DNA from: Dirofilaria immitis
Taxonomy: Eukaryota; Nematoda; Chromadorea; Rhabditida; Onchocercidae
Direction of reading: 5' to 3'
Assembly: GCA_024305405.1 (NCBI GenBank)
Contig: JAKNDB010000087.1
Location: 3,412,501-3,476,500 of the forward strand
DNA length: 64,000 nucleotides
Shown here piece after piece: positions 24,646 to 39,600 of the stretch. Both the position numbers and the translations under genes were made by a program. Position 1 is the stretch's first letter. Each line of letters begins with the position of its first letter. The notes under the pieces were generated by a model, which had not been told where the DNA came from, did not search any database, and worked only from the letters and a program-made list of their open reading frames with translations.

Positions 24646-27600
24646 TTAATCTAAATTGATTTCAAAATAACCTATTCCACTACTTCGACCAGTCCCAGCA
24701 GCACTGATAAATTGGCAAGTCTGACCCTGTAACCCGGGTAACTTTTCAGCCAATGTTGTCGCATTTCGTGCATTCATCAGCGTGTGCTGCTGCTGAGCTG
24801 AAAAAAGAATTTTCTTCGGTAGTCAACAAATTGAATCACAGGAATAGAAAGAATAATATGGCACGATTATTCCATTATGGCTAAAGAATATAGTAATAAT
24901 ATCAGAGATTATATAATTAATAGCAAACAAAAAGCATAAAATGGTTTGTTTTTTAACTACTTAAAAGAATATCCAGTACTTATACCGTTATCTTTTTCAG
25001 CATAAAATTTTCTCATGAACATTTCCTCGCTTCGGCAAAAACATTCTTAATATTATTTTGAAGTATCCACTGATCACTTCTTCATAGGTTTTTGCAATTT
25101 AAAAGATGGTTTCTAACATGTTACAATCAATTGTCATTTATCAAACCAAATATGCTTCCATTTTTTCTATGCTGTATTCGATACAACATTTTACAACACT
25201 AAATTGCGATAAAAAGGACGCATGAGGATATGAAGCAACCTTTTTGAAAGATATTATTTTCATTTAAGACTTTATAGATATTTAAAGCAGATCGAAAAGA
25301 GCCGGAAAAGTGCATATTAATTATTAAAAAATGATGATAACGATCACTATGCTGTTTATTACCATGGTGATTTGTCATTTCACCAGTTATTAATCAGTTA
25401 CTCTAACTACAACTCATTTTATATCGCTACATATATCTGCAAACATTCAAGAGCTGAAATAAACAGTAATATAAAAAGTAAGACTCTGCTAAATACATCA
25501 AAATGAAAAATTTCTATCATTCTAAATTGTTGAAATCAGGAATATTATAGATAGCAGTAATATTTATTGAAAAACCTAATCTTAGCAGTAATATTTATTG
25601 AAAAACCTAATCTTAGTTAATAAAATTTATTGCCTTAAGTAGCTATCTATGAATTTATCATAACCAATTGCAATACAAACCAGTACCATTTTCATCAGGT
25701 AAGATACTTCATAGTTTATCAAATCAACTGAGCACTTCTTTATCATATCAACTGAACGGTAACCTAGGCATTCATTAAACAGGAACAGTAAAATTTTTAT
25801 ACAGAGATAATTTATATAAATATCTAATATTCATTCTTACTTAATTATTTTGAATAAATGACATGATGTAAACCGCTCGAGTTTGCGATACATATAAATC
25901 TTTATATTTTTATAAATATGACATTTCTTATTAAACGATCAATGATACCATATACACGGAACCCAATTTTTCTGACAGTAAAAGGACTATACATCGAATA
26001 TTCCATTAATTTCTCGAAAAAGTTAATGCTGTTCCTTTTTTCTATTTCTTTATTCCGCTAGCTAATTTGTTTTTAAATGTATAGAATGTATAGATAAATA
26101 AATTAAAAAATGCAGAAATAAGTTGGAAAAATAAATGAGGAAACAAACTATCAGCCTATTTTTAGTGAAGCCAATAGCTGATTGATAAATACAAATAACA
26201 ATCGAAACCAAATTATTTTGCCAAATATAAGGATGAAAGAAATAGAATTAAATCAAAAAAAAAAAAAAAACTCAGTATAAAAATAACATGTTCTAACATC
26301 GCTTCGTCATGACAGAAGAAATGAATAATCAGATCAGTACCAAAATTCAATGTATTCGAGCGAGTAATTCCAAAAAATTCTTAATAATGTGGTTTATGGA
26401 ATAATTAGAAAATATATAAATTTTTCAGAAGCAAAAATTAAGACGCCAATACATAAGAATGGAAAATGAAATAATGTAACTAATGGTGTATGTAAAAGTT
26501 ACTAATACATAATTAAATGCACCCTAATTTAAAAGCTTCAATGTTATGTTTCAATTTGTGAAACAATTTATGGCTACCATTATTTCATACTCAATTTCAT
26601 TAATTATTATATATGGTTTCATTTCTTAAGCATCTCCTATCAAAAAATAAAACATTATAATCATAGCCTTAAACAAGTAAAACAAAACAGTATAAATTTC
26701 GTTTTTCCTTAAAATGCACTTCACATTGTAGAATTTTTTTCATATAGATAAGTATCATTCGCAACATGGAAGGGGTTAAATGATGCGAAATGATTGAACA
26801 ATCAGGTAAAGTTTGTGCAATGTTCTTCTTACCTACCTTTTAAGTGAATTTATAGCAAAATCTTTGAAGATTCCTGAAATTAGACTTACAAAGACTGGAT
26901 GACGTATAATCGTTATGCATGAAGTGTTGCTGGTAATGCGATTCTGCTGCTGTCGTTCCTGTATAATAGTGCTGTTCATCGGAATGATCACTATTATTAT
27001 CGGCAGCGTTAGTTGACTGCATCAATTCTGTTGCTAGATCTGTAATATAGTTGCGATGAATCATTATATATATATATATATATATATTACATTAGATCAC
27101 CTTGTCTCCATTAAACGTTAGCAGATACGTTTGAAAAAACAAGAAATAGACTCCAAAGAAAACCAGTATAAAGGATCAATTGTGTTGTAGCACGTTTCAT
27201 TTGCTTTCAAAATAATCAACATTTTCATGGTTTGTTTTAATCAGAATGGTATGCAAGTTTTCAAAAATTTGGCCTTCTCATAAATATTCTATGTAAAATT
27301 CGCACGACGGATATCAAATTCCAATTATATGTAATCCACAATCACTGTATCCACCTATTGTTGCTGCTTACATCTTAAGTGAAATTTGCTGTGATCTGAT
27401 AATACAGGTTGCGGAATTAATATCATAATTAAGCAAGGATTAAGCAAGACTCGTAAATAGATGGATTTCGCTGTTTACGTTATAAAAATAATATGTGAAC
27501 CCTGATGATAAGCATCCACAGTATTCGGTCGTTCTATTGTAGCAAACTGTTGTCGTCGATTGCACACACAATCAACATTTGATACCATCGCCGTAATCTG

Positions 27601-30600
27601 CTGCTGTGTGTATAATGTGTCGTTATTGATAGCATCACCATTACCATCGCAACAAACATTCTGCACGATAGCAGTATTTTTAATGTAGTAGATGGTTGCA
27701 TAGTGAGATACTGCTGTTGATTTCGTTCGAAACTATCAGAAGGTCGTTCCATATCCATTGATACCATTTGATTCTGAAGACTATGGTTTCCAGGAACTGT
27801 CATTTCATTCAGTAAAGGCGAAGACTGCCGGAGTGAAGTTAGCGTTTCATGTATTGGAGATAGAAGATCTGCAAAGGAAGGAAAATAATATAAAGAAACG
27901 TAAGACAATAAAAATACACGATTTTTCGATAAAATGGAATTCCAACACTTTTAAACTGCAGAATTCCATTAAATCGAGTTCAACAAATTAATTGTAAAAC
28001 TCACTTCGTTCAATTTATGCTTATCAGTTGATTAGTCGGCTCAAAGATCCATTGTTAACGAAATGAGAAAAGAAGAAGCGGTGGAAAAAGAAGGAAATAA
28101 AAAACTGAACTTGAACAAAAACTTATCTAAGCACACAATTGAATTTTTGAAGCAGATAACTGTGGACACGTCGGAAAACACCTCAGTGCAAAATTATTTC
28201 AAATTATTCCCATAAAACATATGAAGTAGCGTGCAATAACGAAATAAAACTTTCTTCTGTGCGGAAAAATTTACAATTGAATTTAAAAATCATATACTCG
28301 GAAAAGTTTATGAGGACTCGAAATTTATTTACAAGTGAATCACTTTCGCAGCAATCATCTTCAATCATCTGTTTTTTATCATTCGATCTAAATAGTTGGG
28401 GCAATAATTGAAAAAGATTTGCAGTGGGGAAAAATATAGAAGTCGACACTAACCAAAGATTATGTAGTTCATTCATTTTAGTTACGAATATTTCGAGCTA
28501 AATGAGTGAAGGTCCAAAATAAACATATTTTCAATGGAACTGAAGTTGCAACAAGGTTTCTCAGCTATTTTCCATTAAAATGAGGAAGAAATATCTTAAA
28601 AGAGAACAATCTATTCATACACCTTCTGATTATCAAAAAACAAATGAAATTTTTTCCAAAAATATTAGGAGTTGTTAGAATTTATTTTGCAAACCACAAT
28701 ATTTTCCTTTTAAATTTCAAATTCTTTTTTTCTTTGCAGCCTGCCATTTCGTTATACTTATCCACTTTTGTTCTCTTTCCAATTTTTTTACACTCGAGCA
28801 AAACAAATTTTTTTTTTAAATATGAAATATCTTTAAAATTTTATAATTTCGTGAAAATAAGTTATACGCCTAGCTCATTCTTAAATTATATGTTGCTATG
28901 AAACAGGTTCTGATACGATTGGGATTCATAACCAAAATAGCAACACTTTTATTATGGCCATTCTTCATATCCACTTTTGCTCCCTTTGATTGTTTAATTA
29001 CTTGCCTTTTTATCCCGCACCCTATTCGTTACCATATATATACTTAATCACACCTCTGTGAAACACATTTAATCTATCTGTTCTTTTTTCTTTACTCACT
29101 CCACTCTGTTCACATTATTTCGTGAAGAATAATCAAGTTTAAATTCCTTTTCAGATACCCAAGTCTCAACGATTTTTAAGCTTCTATAATATTCTCTCAC
29201 TTTCTGAATCATATTGGAAACTTTGCTACCACAACAAAAATAAGGCAATTAAAGAAAAGCTCTGCTATGGTAGAAGGAATGAATTATAGAGAATTTGTTT
29301 AAATAAATTATATATATTAATTGTAGAAAAAAGAAATAGAGAAAGCAAACTTTGGGAGAGGCAGGCATTTTGAGAGCAGTCGGTTGGCTGTGTCATTATG
29401 AATGGATGAGATTCTTTATTCGGATGTTTTCGTTGTTTTAATGCTACCGCTTCGATCGCTACTTCATCAGCTTTCTGAAAAAAACTAAGAAAATAAATGA
29501 ATATTTTCCATAACATCTACCGAATAAAACAGTATTTCAGTTCGGAAAAAATAAATCTCAAATAATCAATCTCGCTCTCTTATTTTTTTATTCATCTCAA
29601 AAGGTGAATTGACGAATTAGATCTAATTGCCATAATTCTTTAAACAATCTTGTGCTTAATCATTAACTGGCTTTTTAAAAAGCACCGTACTGCTCTTTTG
29701 TAACTTTACATGTATATAGGTCTAACGAAATGCGAAACTGTCGTGTTCTCGCCTAAAACTATTTCGACTTCAGTCGTTCATGAAGCTTATTAAGTCTTTC
29801 AATTGAGGGGTTTTCATTTATCACTCAGTACTTAAATACAACTTTCAAGTCGAAAGATATTTAGCAAATATAATTATAATTATCAGTATAATTTATAACT
29901 GTTAATCTAGCTACTTCATTGTGCATAGAAAGAAAAGAAAACATTTTATAGAATGTAGTTCATTGCTATAATTAAGTTCATCACAATATACTTCATGATT
30001 TAACTGAAAATTTTAATACCTTCTGTGCATTCTGCAGTGCTAATGCTGGAAACCTCTTTGAATGGTTGATGTTGTAGGGGATGGTAATCGATGCTATAGA
30101 GTTGTTATAATAATACTGTTTTGTTGAAATTGTAGAAAGTATCTCAGTGCTGCTATCACGACTGCTTTTGCCACTACTTCCAATATCGTATGTACTACTA
30201 GCTGCAGCTTCTCTATAAGATGATAAAATACTACGTCGTAATATTTCTGGCGCTAAATACGACCTGAAACAAATTAGAACTTATAAATAAATTAAGAATA
30301 TAAAAAGATGAACAGAATGAAATAATATATCCAAATGCATTTGCCACTTGAATTTGATATTTTTTCCGAATGGTTGAAATTTGATTCTAATTTAAATAAT
30401 TTCAAAAATTGGTTTGATCTTGAAAAATTCACTTGAAAATTTCCTTTTTCTTTACAAATATTATCTAAAAAAAACAATTCTATTTATTAAAATCGATTCT
30501 ATCTTTTAAAAATTTCTATTCCTAGAATTTCTAAATTGAAATCCAGAAGCTAAAACTGACATTAATAATTATTTACAAAAAATTTTAGGAAAAGTACAAT

Positions 30601-33600
30601 TGTTTTATACTATAACTATACACATAATGTTTCCATAACTTCTGTACTTCCAAATTTATTCCTAATCATATTAAAGGAAACAACAAAAAGTTAAAGGAAA
30701 CTGTTAATTAGAGAAATCTCAGGAAATCAAATCATAATTCTCAGTTTAGCAAACTTTTTGATACAAACTAGTTTTAATACCTAAAATTTCCACAATTAAA
30801 TTGAGCAAACAAAACGATATTTTATGCTTAATTTTTTTCTTTTTTGTCTCAGGTATTTTTGTGATTTTACCGGTATTTCTAGTATTGGATTTATATCAGT
30901 CTGCTTGGATTGGCTGTTTGCCTAAGGCTAAGGTTCGTTCAATTATTCATTTATGTAGAAAAATTGAAAAGTTGCTCCCTTATTTTAAGTTTACTTCGCA
31001 TAACAAATAGATTAATTTGTGTCATTTCAACCAGAATATCAAAAAGAGAGACTGAAGCAATCTTTGTAATACAAATATAAATTATTAAAAAGGATTGCAG
31101 CCGAGAATGATTTAAGTAACAATTATCTGCAATTTCTAACAAAGTAACTAATATTAATTATCATTATCGTAATTATTGACTTCTTTAGGATGATTACACG
31201 ATTTATAAATATTGATTTATTCAAGTTGAAAAAATAGAACGGAAGTCTTTTATAGAGAGAGTAAATGTTTAGTGGAAATTGTTGCAAGAGAGGCAGTAGT
31301 AGCAAAAAACCAATTTCTGAGAAGGCATCTTAACGTCCCACCATCCTTCTCCTCACTGTTTTCTTTTGAATATGTCTTTCCTCAGAGAAAGTTTTCGTTT
31401 AATATAAAATACACAAAAAAAAACGAAAATTAATCAATCAATGCATTACTTCCACTATTAGCTTATACAAATTGCTCATGGAGCACATCTTTAGATATAG
31501 ATAGACAGCTTGCATGTCGCCTTCATATTGATTTCTAAAATATCGTTGGAGGAACTTTTGGCGATTCTGAATATTTATATACATTTAAATCATAAATTGT
31601 TAAATCATTTGTATGTATATGAAAATTTTGAATGACTAGGCTCCTAGAAAGGATATTTTAAAAACACCTAAAGATAAGAGAGATGGTTTAACAATTTATA
31701 TCTAATTAAAATTCGGATTATAACTAGTCTTGAAGAGAATAATGGTAATTAATATGAATCCATTTCACCGGTTTTTCAGCAACAAAAGGTTTTTAAATAG
31801 AGTATTCTGATTGAAGTAAAAAGTTCTAACATAAAATATCAAAACAAATCAGAAATAAGCTGCAACATACGAATTCAGACATTAACTCCATAATACTAAG
31901 ATTCACAACTTATTCTTTAACTGTTTTCAACATTAATCAATTAAAAATATTTTCCGAAATTGTATATTTTCTAATATAATATGTAGTTGTTGCTCACATA
32001 AGCGCAGCATTGCATCAATGCTGCATCAGAATAATTTCAATGATCTGTTTTGCAAAATAAAAAAGTTACTAATTCTCAGAAATCCGTGTAATTCTGCAAA
32101 ATAGAAAAACCACAGTAACATTTTAAAAAATTGACAAAGAACACTCCACATATACAGCAATGAGGTTATGGATTTTGGCCTCAATCATAGAAACGAAAAT
32201 CGTCCTATCATTAAATTACAACAGGTTTTCTAAAAACAGCAAGCAAAAAATCAAAACGATGAAATCTATAAGTAGAAAAAGAAACGGATGAGAGCAAAAA
32301 GAGACAAAAAAGTGGATTATAAAAGGATGGACTATTCATACTTGGTAATCTTAAAATTGACTTTTCTTATTTCAAATTAGCTTAAATCGAAAATAAGTAA
32401 TTGAAAAAGAATCCTTCGAAATTTTTTCCTGAAAAGAAATTTTTTCTGAAAAAGATAAAACTCCTATTCTCTAACAAAGAATAAATGCAGTTCTGCTAGA
32501 AAATCCTGGTAGCTATCACAGAAAAGAAACGAAATTATATCTAGCTGATAGATTATTTAAGCAAACTCCCTTATCGAAAAAGAGATCAAATAAATCTTTT
32601 CAAATTTCGATCGGAAATTTACCTTTCACTGAGATAACAGAGAGCTGGATGTTACGAATTAGAAATCAAAGTAACATGTTGTCCAAAATGACATTGATAA
32701 CTTAAATTTTTGCTTAATTCGTACTTTTTAAGGATAGTTTAATTTTATCGTTGAGTTTTAACTAATTAGAACAAAAAGAAACTTGAAATTTTGACGAAAA
32801 ATTTTTAGGCGCTCATTGAAAATGTAATTTTTCGTCTCCAAAGTCAAAAATAAAACTGATCCCATAATTTGTTGGAAAAAAAACTTTAGAATTTTCTAAT
32901 TATAAAGCTATCCCTATTCATGCGGGCTAATCGTCCTTGGTCACAAGCAGCATTTCTATATACGCGCATTTACTGAAATTAAAAACGATTGATTATTTTT
33001 AAATTTGCATAAATGGTTGTAAAATTTTATCCAAGCTCTTGGAAAAATCTTTATAACTGAATTCAGTTCAAGCTCAATAAAATAATGTGAAGATTAACTT
33101 CATTTCAGGGAAATAAAATGAAGAATAAGAACGCAGATAGGAAGTTGAGCATTACTATTTGACCCTTTTCACGAAACAGTTGAAACTTTTTGAAAAAAAT
33201 CAGTAATTCAAGAAATTCCGATTTATTTTCTGCAGTATGAGACACAGTAATATAAAATTGCCATTTAGATAAAGATTTAACGATTTAAAAAGAACGATTA
33301 AAGCTTAATAACAGTAAATTTAAAATTACTGATTGCCAACTGGTATCTGCGGCTACATTTTGTTCGATAAGTGAATAATCCTAGTAATAATAAACACGGT
33401 AATCACACATATTTTTCATTAAGTTTACGTCATTTTGCGATTTGAAAAATAATTAATGATCGTGCTCTACTTCATTACTATTATTAACAGGCAAATAGTT
33501 TGGACAATTTCACTTTTGAAGATAATTACTTTTTTGTTGTATTGATCTAATATTTCCATTTTTCATAAACTCGTATTAACTATGCCATTATGTTCATGGA

Positions 33601-36600
33601 TTAAAACTTTCTAATTCTCAACAAATAAGGAACGATAGATAACATCAAACAGATATGAGTAATTATCTTTATGTATGTTTATAAATACACAGCATGATTC
33701 TAGTAAATTATCTATGCAAATGTTTTTATTCCCAAATAAACTATTGTATTGTATTATTTCCTAGTAATTTACTTTATTTATCACATGATGTATGAGATAT
33801 CGGATTTCAAATAAATATAACAACCATACTTCCTTATCAAAATTTTTCAGTATTTTTATTTTTAATCTGAGAATTGAATTATTAACTGTAATTCACTAAC
33901 TTCTTCAGAGCACTCTTATTACTAAGTATCATAATGATATCGTCAGGAAGAAGAGGAGAAAATTTTCTAGTGAATTAATGCATAACAATGAAGTAATGAA
34001 TTACTTCAAAATATGTACCTAGCTTGGTTAAATAAGCGGTGATAATGTTGATGAGTTTTTCTTTTTTTTTTTTACAATGGCATAAATTCAAAACAACATT
34101 ACATGATGAACAACGCGGAAAAAAAGCGAGATGACGCGAATATAAAAAAAAATGCAAGAAAAAGGGCTGATAATGAACTATCCTCAAAACTAAGGATGGG
34201 AAAAAGATGAATTCCTAGTTCCGAAAGAAAGGAAGGAACGAAATAATTTTTAGAAAAATTGAGAACAAGACGACACTACCCTTAAATAATAAAAATGATG
34301 ATGATGATGATAAAAAAGAACATTCTTGGAAATGAAAGCAGCATTCGGAAAAAGAAGAAGGTACCCCTCCTCCCCATTCATTAATTGCTTACTCATCTGT
34401 AAACAGTTTTAATTGGCATTACAGATGCTTCCTTTAAATTCATGCACAGACACTATACTTGCTAAATGAACTGACTTTTCTTTGGCAATATTCAATCCCG
34501 CTTATATTCAAATCACCTCAAACTACAGATTTAATGAATATTCTTTCTTTAACTGTGGTAGAATGACATTTATTGTGACAGAGCATTTAATCAAGAAAAA
34601 GCCATTAAAAAATGACGCTATTAAAAGAATTGCTTTTAAAAATTTTAACTTCAGTGGTTAGTTTTTATAATTCATAATCTACTGCAAATAGGATTTAATC
34701 ACTGGATGATACAGTTAGATTATGACTATACTTTTAAAACTGCTAAAGATATCCCAGGGAACTTCTTTTAAAAAAATTTAATTATGAAAAGCCATCCTTC
34801 TTCTCCAAAGAAATGTAAACAGTAAATAAAATAGTATAGCAAGGAAACGAAATAAGTGTATATCCCATGTTTAATATTATGTGTATATTATAATCATAAT
34901 TACTATTGATCATCACCAATGCTACTATTACCCATTCCCAACATTCACTGCCTTTACTTACACTCAGTATTTTAGAAATTTTAAAGAATTTCTTTTGGTA
35001 TACGAACAAAACAGTGCCGCAGACCAAAAGAATTTTCAAATATACTAGGAGAGAAAAAAACGCTTTCCAACAACAAAGTTAACATTTTTGCTAAAAGATT
35101 TCTGGAACTTCAATACATATCTAGACAAACGTCGAACTCAATAAAACTAACTGAAAAAATAATTTCTTTTCAAGATCGAAATACATTGAAGCACATAAAA
35201 ATCAAAAAATGCTACTAGTAAAAATAAAAGTACTCCAAAATACAGAAGCTTCATTTCTGAAGGCATTTTGGAAAAGGACAGAAGACGTAAAATATCATTT
35301 CTTGTCAAAATTGTTTATGTGTCATCAAGGAAAAATTTTTTCTGTCCAATTAAAAAGTTCTAACAAATTTTTGTTATCGATTGGGAAAAAATGGGATACC
35401 CATCATTTCATTAGGTGCTTTTCAAAAATGTGTCATTCTGATATTGGTAAGTAACAAAGTATTTTAAAATAAAACATAGCAAAGAATTAACAGAAACAAA
35501 TGCATCTGCAGTAGATAGCAGTGGAAAACATCCAAGTATTTAAACAGCTTAGTTTAGAGCTATAGTGATAAAATTCTGTAGAAAAGATAAATAGAGCATA
35601 AAGGTAAAAAAACGAGAAAAAGGCTTCCAGAAGAAAATATGGATTGACCAACGCTAAAATACTCCATATAAACCATTTTAAAACAGTAGACAAGAAATCA
35701 AAAAATCAGTAAGTAAATAACTACTATCTGCTTGAAAAATGTGGATATTCAAACAAACATAAGGATATTTTAGTAAAATTTGAAAATAGTTAATCACAGC
35801 AAATAAAATTATATTATGTTTCATAATTTCACAATTTTGAAAGTGAATAGAAGTGTCTTGAAAAGAAGTATGGTTTAAGAAAGACTACATTGCCTTAGTA
35901 TGAAATCAAGCTATAAGGATAAAATTGAGAATGCAATTTAGTATTAAATATTTAGTCGTTAAAGGAAATATACTAAATGAATAAACTGAAACGAAAAAGT
36001 TTTGATACAAGGTCAGATAATAAATTTGAACATTCAAAAATAAAGAGAAGTTCATATTATGGAAAATATATGGCCCTACTATAAAATTTCATAAAAATCC
36101 AAGTTAATTAGTGGATTGAAATTTTTCAGCGCAATTCTAATAAATAAGTTTCAGCTTCTTCTGTCGATGATTGTATTGCGGTTAAATGTTATTATATCCA
36201 TTTATTTATATGTGGATGCACTTCAAGACTCTGTTCGCCCTTAACCTCCAACTGCCTAATTTACAGACAAAACATGCCTCAGAAGTCGAAATATTTTGGT
36301 TATAAATCATTCATATATAAGGCAACAGATTACAATGAATTACGAAAAGAAGTTAAGTGTGTTCAAATCAGAATTAATCGCCTTAAAAAGAGAGAAAAGA
36401 TGTATTGAACTGAGAAATGAAAAATAATAATGTGCAGTTATATAAATCGATAAAATAATAGAAATGAAAACTCAACAAAACAATAAAGAATGTAAAAGGC
36501 AATTTTCAGAATATTATTTCCAAAATATTCGATAATTTTGGTCATCTGTTTCAGTGTAAACAGCAATTGTTCAAAATGATGAACAACTGTGAAATGACAT

Positions 36601-39600
36601 CCTACTCTCTCTATTTTGTCCTTCTTTTCCACGTTTTTGTAGATCTATTTCTAAAGAAACGGATATTAAAACTGGAAAAATTTACTCTGTAAGTTTGGTT
36701 TATTTTCCAAACATTTTCCTTCTCCAGGTTAAATTACTGTCCTAATTAAATTTCTGTTTATAATTGTGTATAAAACAGAATTTCCATAAGTCATATTTCC
36801 GAGCCAAGAGTTTCGAAATCTCAAATTGGTTCTTTGCGCTGTCCACAACATATGTGCCAATAAAGTAAGTTCTCAATATATATGTTTGAGATATATTAGT
36901 CGTAACCGAGACAACCACTGACATTACTCTTCGTTTCATAGATACAGTCATAATAATCATAATCTACCCTGCCAACAAATTACTAACTATGATAATGCCA
37001 TCATTTCCGTACCATTTTAAATTTATGGTGCTCTAGTAGACTGTATAGGATTATGAATGAACAGTTTATTCATTCTTATAATGACTCATTATCATAACAC
37101 TGCAAATATGCTGATGACTTACACATTTTTCAAAGTAGTTTTGACTGTTCCAATAAAATGAAAATGAGAATCATAAATATCAAATAAAATTTTGTTACAC
37201 GCAAAATGAACTTTAGTTAAGCTTTCATTCTCAAATAATACATCAGTAATCTTCAATAACAACGACTGTGAGAAGTGAAAGCAGGGCAAGAAAAAATGAA
37301 TGAGGCTATTGAATATTTGCACACTCAGTAAACACATGCGGACTGAAATATCCATCAATATAATTCTTGGGCTGTATAATGTCATAGAGATTATTAATTT
37401 CTTTATGCAGTGCCTTAGATACTAATAATATTCACCTCGGAAATTGAAATCCCGATAGTAAAGTTAAAAGGCTCATCATCTATTATTATCATTCTCTATG
37501 ACTGATATACTGCCTAATTGAAAGTCTTCCAACAATATTTTAAAATGATATCGATCCAGTCGTTCGATGAAGCAGGATTACCTGTAATGTAAATCATAAA
37601 CGAAGTTTATTAATCAGTATTAAGAATCGACTAATACGGAACTGCTAACTTTCCTTTTTACTGTATAACTTAGATTTCTGTAGATGTTTTACAAAGAACT
37701 CTCGTTACCTGTACAACACTGCCCAAGAGTATAACATAATTAACCAACTTCAATTATTGCTCATCCTAATGTTTTCTTATCAAGTATTTTGATATTCTAA
37801 ATATTGGATTATGTTTATCATGAAAGCACCGCTATCATAATAGAAATTTTGAATATTGCTTCCTTTTGTTATAATTTTTTACAAATAAAGATTTCGGGAA
37901 TGAAAAGCCCGATAAATTGGAACATAGAGAAAAGCAAAAAGTCTCAATGTCTTCTAGAGATGATAAGATACGTTTTAAGAATAGTCTAAACACGGGATGA
38001 ATATCTGCTCAAACCCATTCAAAAGAAAATAATTTTAATTAGTCAACTTTGAAAACTTCGTGCTGAAAATATAGAAGAAAAACCAATCGAAATGCAAAAG
38101 AACATGAATAGAAATTGGATGTATAGAAGAAAATTCTCATTACCCCTCCCTCGTCGTTTCATTGAGTCAATTTGATGGGAATTCATTTGCACGATGAAAT
38201 GAATGCAGTGCCGCACAATGCTTTCTCTCTAACGCCCAACCGATTTAATGTAAATTCTTATGCTCTAATGATTCCTTATGGAGTAATTTTAGTTCCAAAA
38301 TAAAAGGAATTTCTCACTGAAATCTAGAGATAGAGTAAAAATATGAAGTCAGTATAAAGAATGTAAGGCTAATTAAAATTGTTATTAAAAATTAAATAAA
38401 AGAACTGATTCTCTCTGTTCATTGTTGTTTCATAGCTACAAATCACTGACCTAATGAACGAAAATAAACAATTTTCATTCGAGTTGAATTATAACAGAAT
38501 TGATTAGACAGTGTTTATCGAATTAATTAAAAACGATAGCCATATGTCAATGTAAGTTACTCCACGGAATATGACAAAAAAATGCAGAAGGGAAATGAAA
38601 GTGACATACACTGTATTCGAATATCAATATACCAAATGTAATACTAAATTTAAGAATTAACGAATCTTTGAGAAACAATTAAAACTAATTAAAATAGCAT
38701 CATTAAATTTTTATCTATAATTACCAAATGAGTAAGAAAACAGCTGATACTTGAAAATAAACTGCAATCCGCGTATTATATCTTTATTAAAGTGGAATAA
38801 AAATGCAAAAATATGAGAAGAGAAAAAGAAAAAGGAAAATTAAAAAAAGTTGAGCAATAGTAGGTAGAAGACTTTCAGAGATTATTCCTTTACTTGCAGT
38901 CCTACTTACTTGACATATATTTGAAGAGGCATGGAAAAAATTTCTAGATTGGCTAAGCTTGAAGCAAGAAAGAAAAGGAATCAACTGAACGATTAAATCT
39001 GGTTGAAAAAAGATGAGAGAAAATTTATCCAAACGAATCTGAAAAATGAACGAAAATTCATACTTGAAGTTGAGTGAAGGAAAAAGAGCCAATGGAAATG
39101 AAAGTCATCAAAATGATGAATTTTATTACATTTAAATCTGACTTTTCTCTATATAACCATAATTTCATTAAAATTTAGTAGGAATTTCTATAAATGGCAT
39201 TGCATCTAATGAAATCAACAATAATTGAACAAGGTCAAGAATAATTATACGTTCAATATTCTTTTGAAAGATAAAATAATGTCTGGCAAGGTGATGATGC
39301 ATTACTATTCTATCCATAAAATTATTTCATATCTCGCTCATATGAGAATCACGGCATGATGCTTCTGATGTGATAAGATAAAAAAATAATCTAAATAATC
39401 GTTTTGGTACGAATTAGAAATATGCCATGCTTTTAGATAACTCCTATTCTATTTGTCTTGTCCACCATTTTTGAGTACAGAAAAGAAAATTAGTAGCACT
39501 TCAGAAGGTTATATTATAGTACGGAATTTGAAGATGGTTCAGAATAAATTATTCCGCATCACAGACGATTTGAGCATAATTAAGAACAAAAACTTTCCTA

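Noticed and set aside
27660..27765. A 104-bp intron splitting exon 27868-27501
   Set aside because: Splice sites exist, but the skipped sequence is itself coding-like (ERNQQQYLTMQPSTTLK). One added base in the T5 run at 27677-27681 gives a continuous reading. Kept as an alternative only.
28204..28476. 90-codon minus ORF considered as an exon
   Set aside because: Exons 29474-29351 and 27868-27501 join in exact phase without it.
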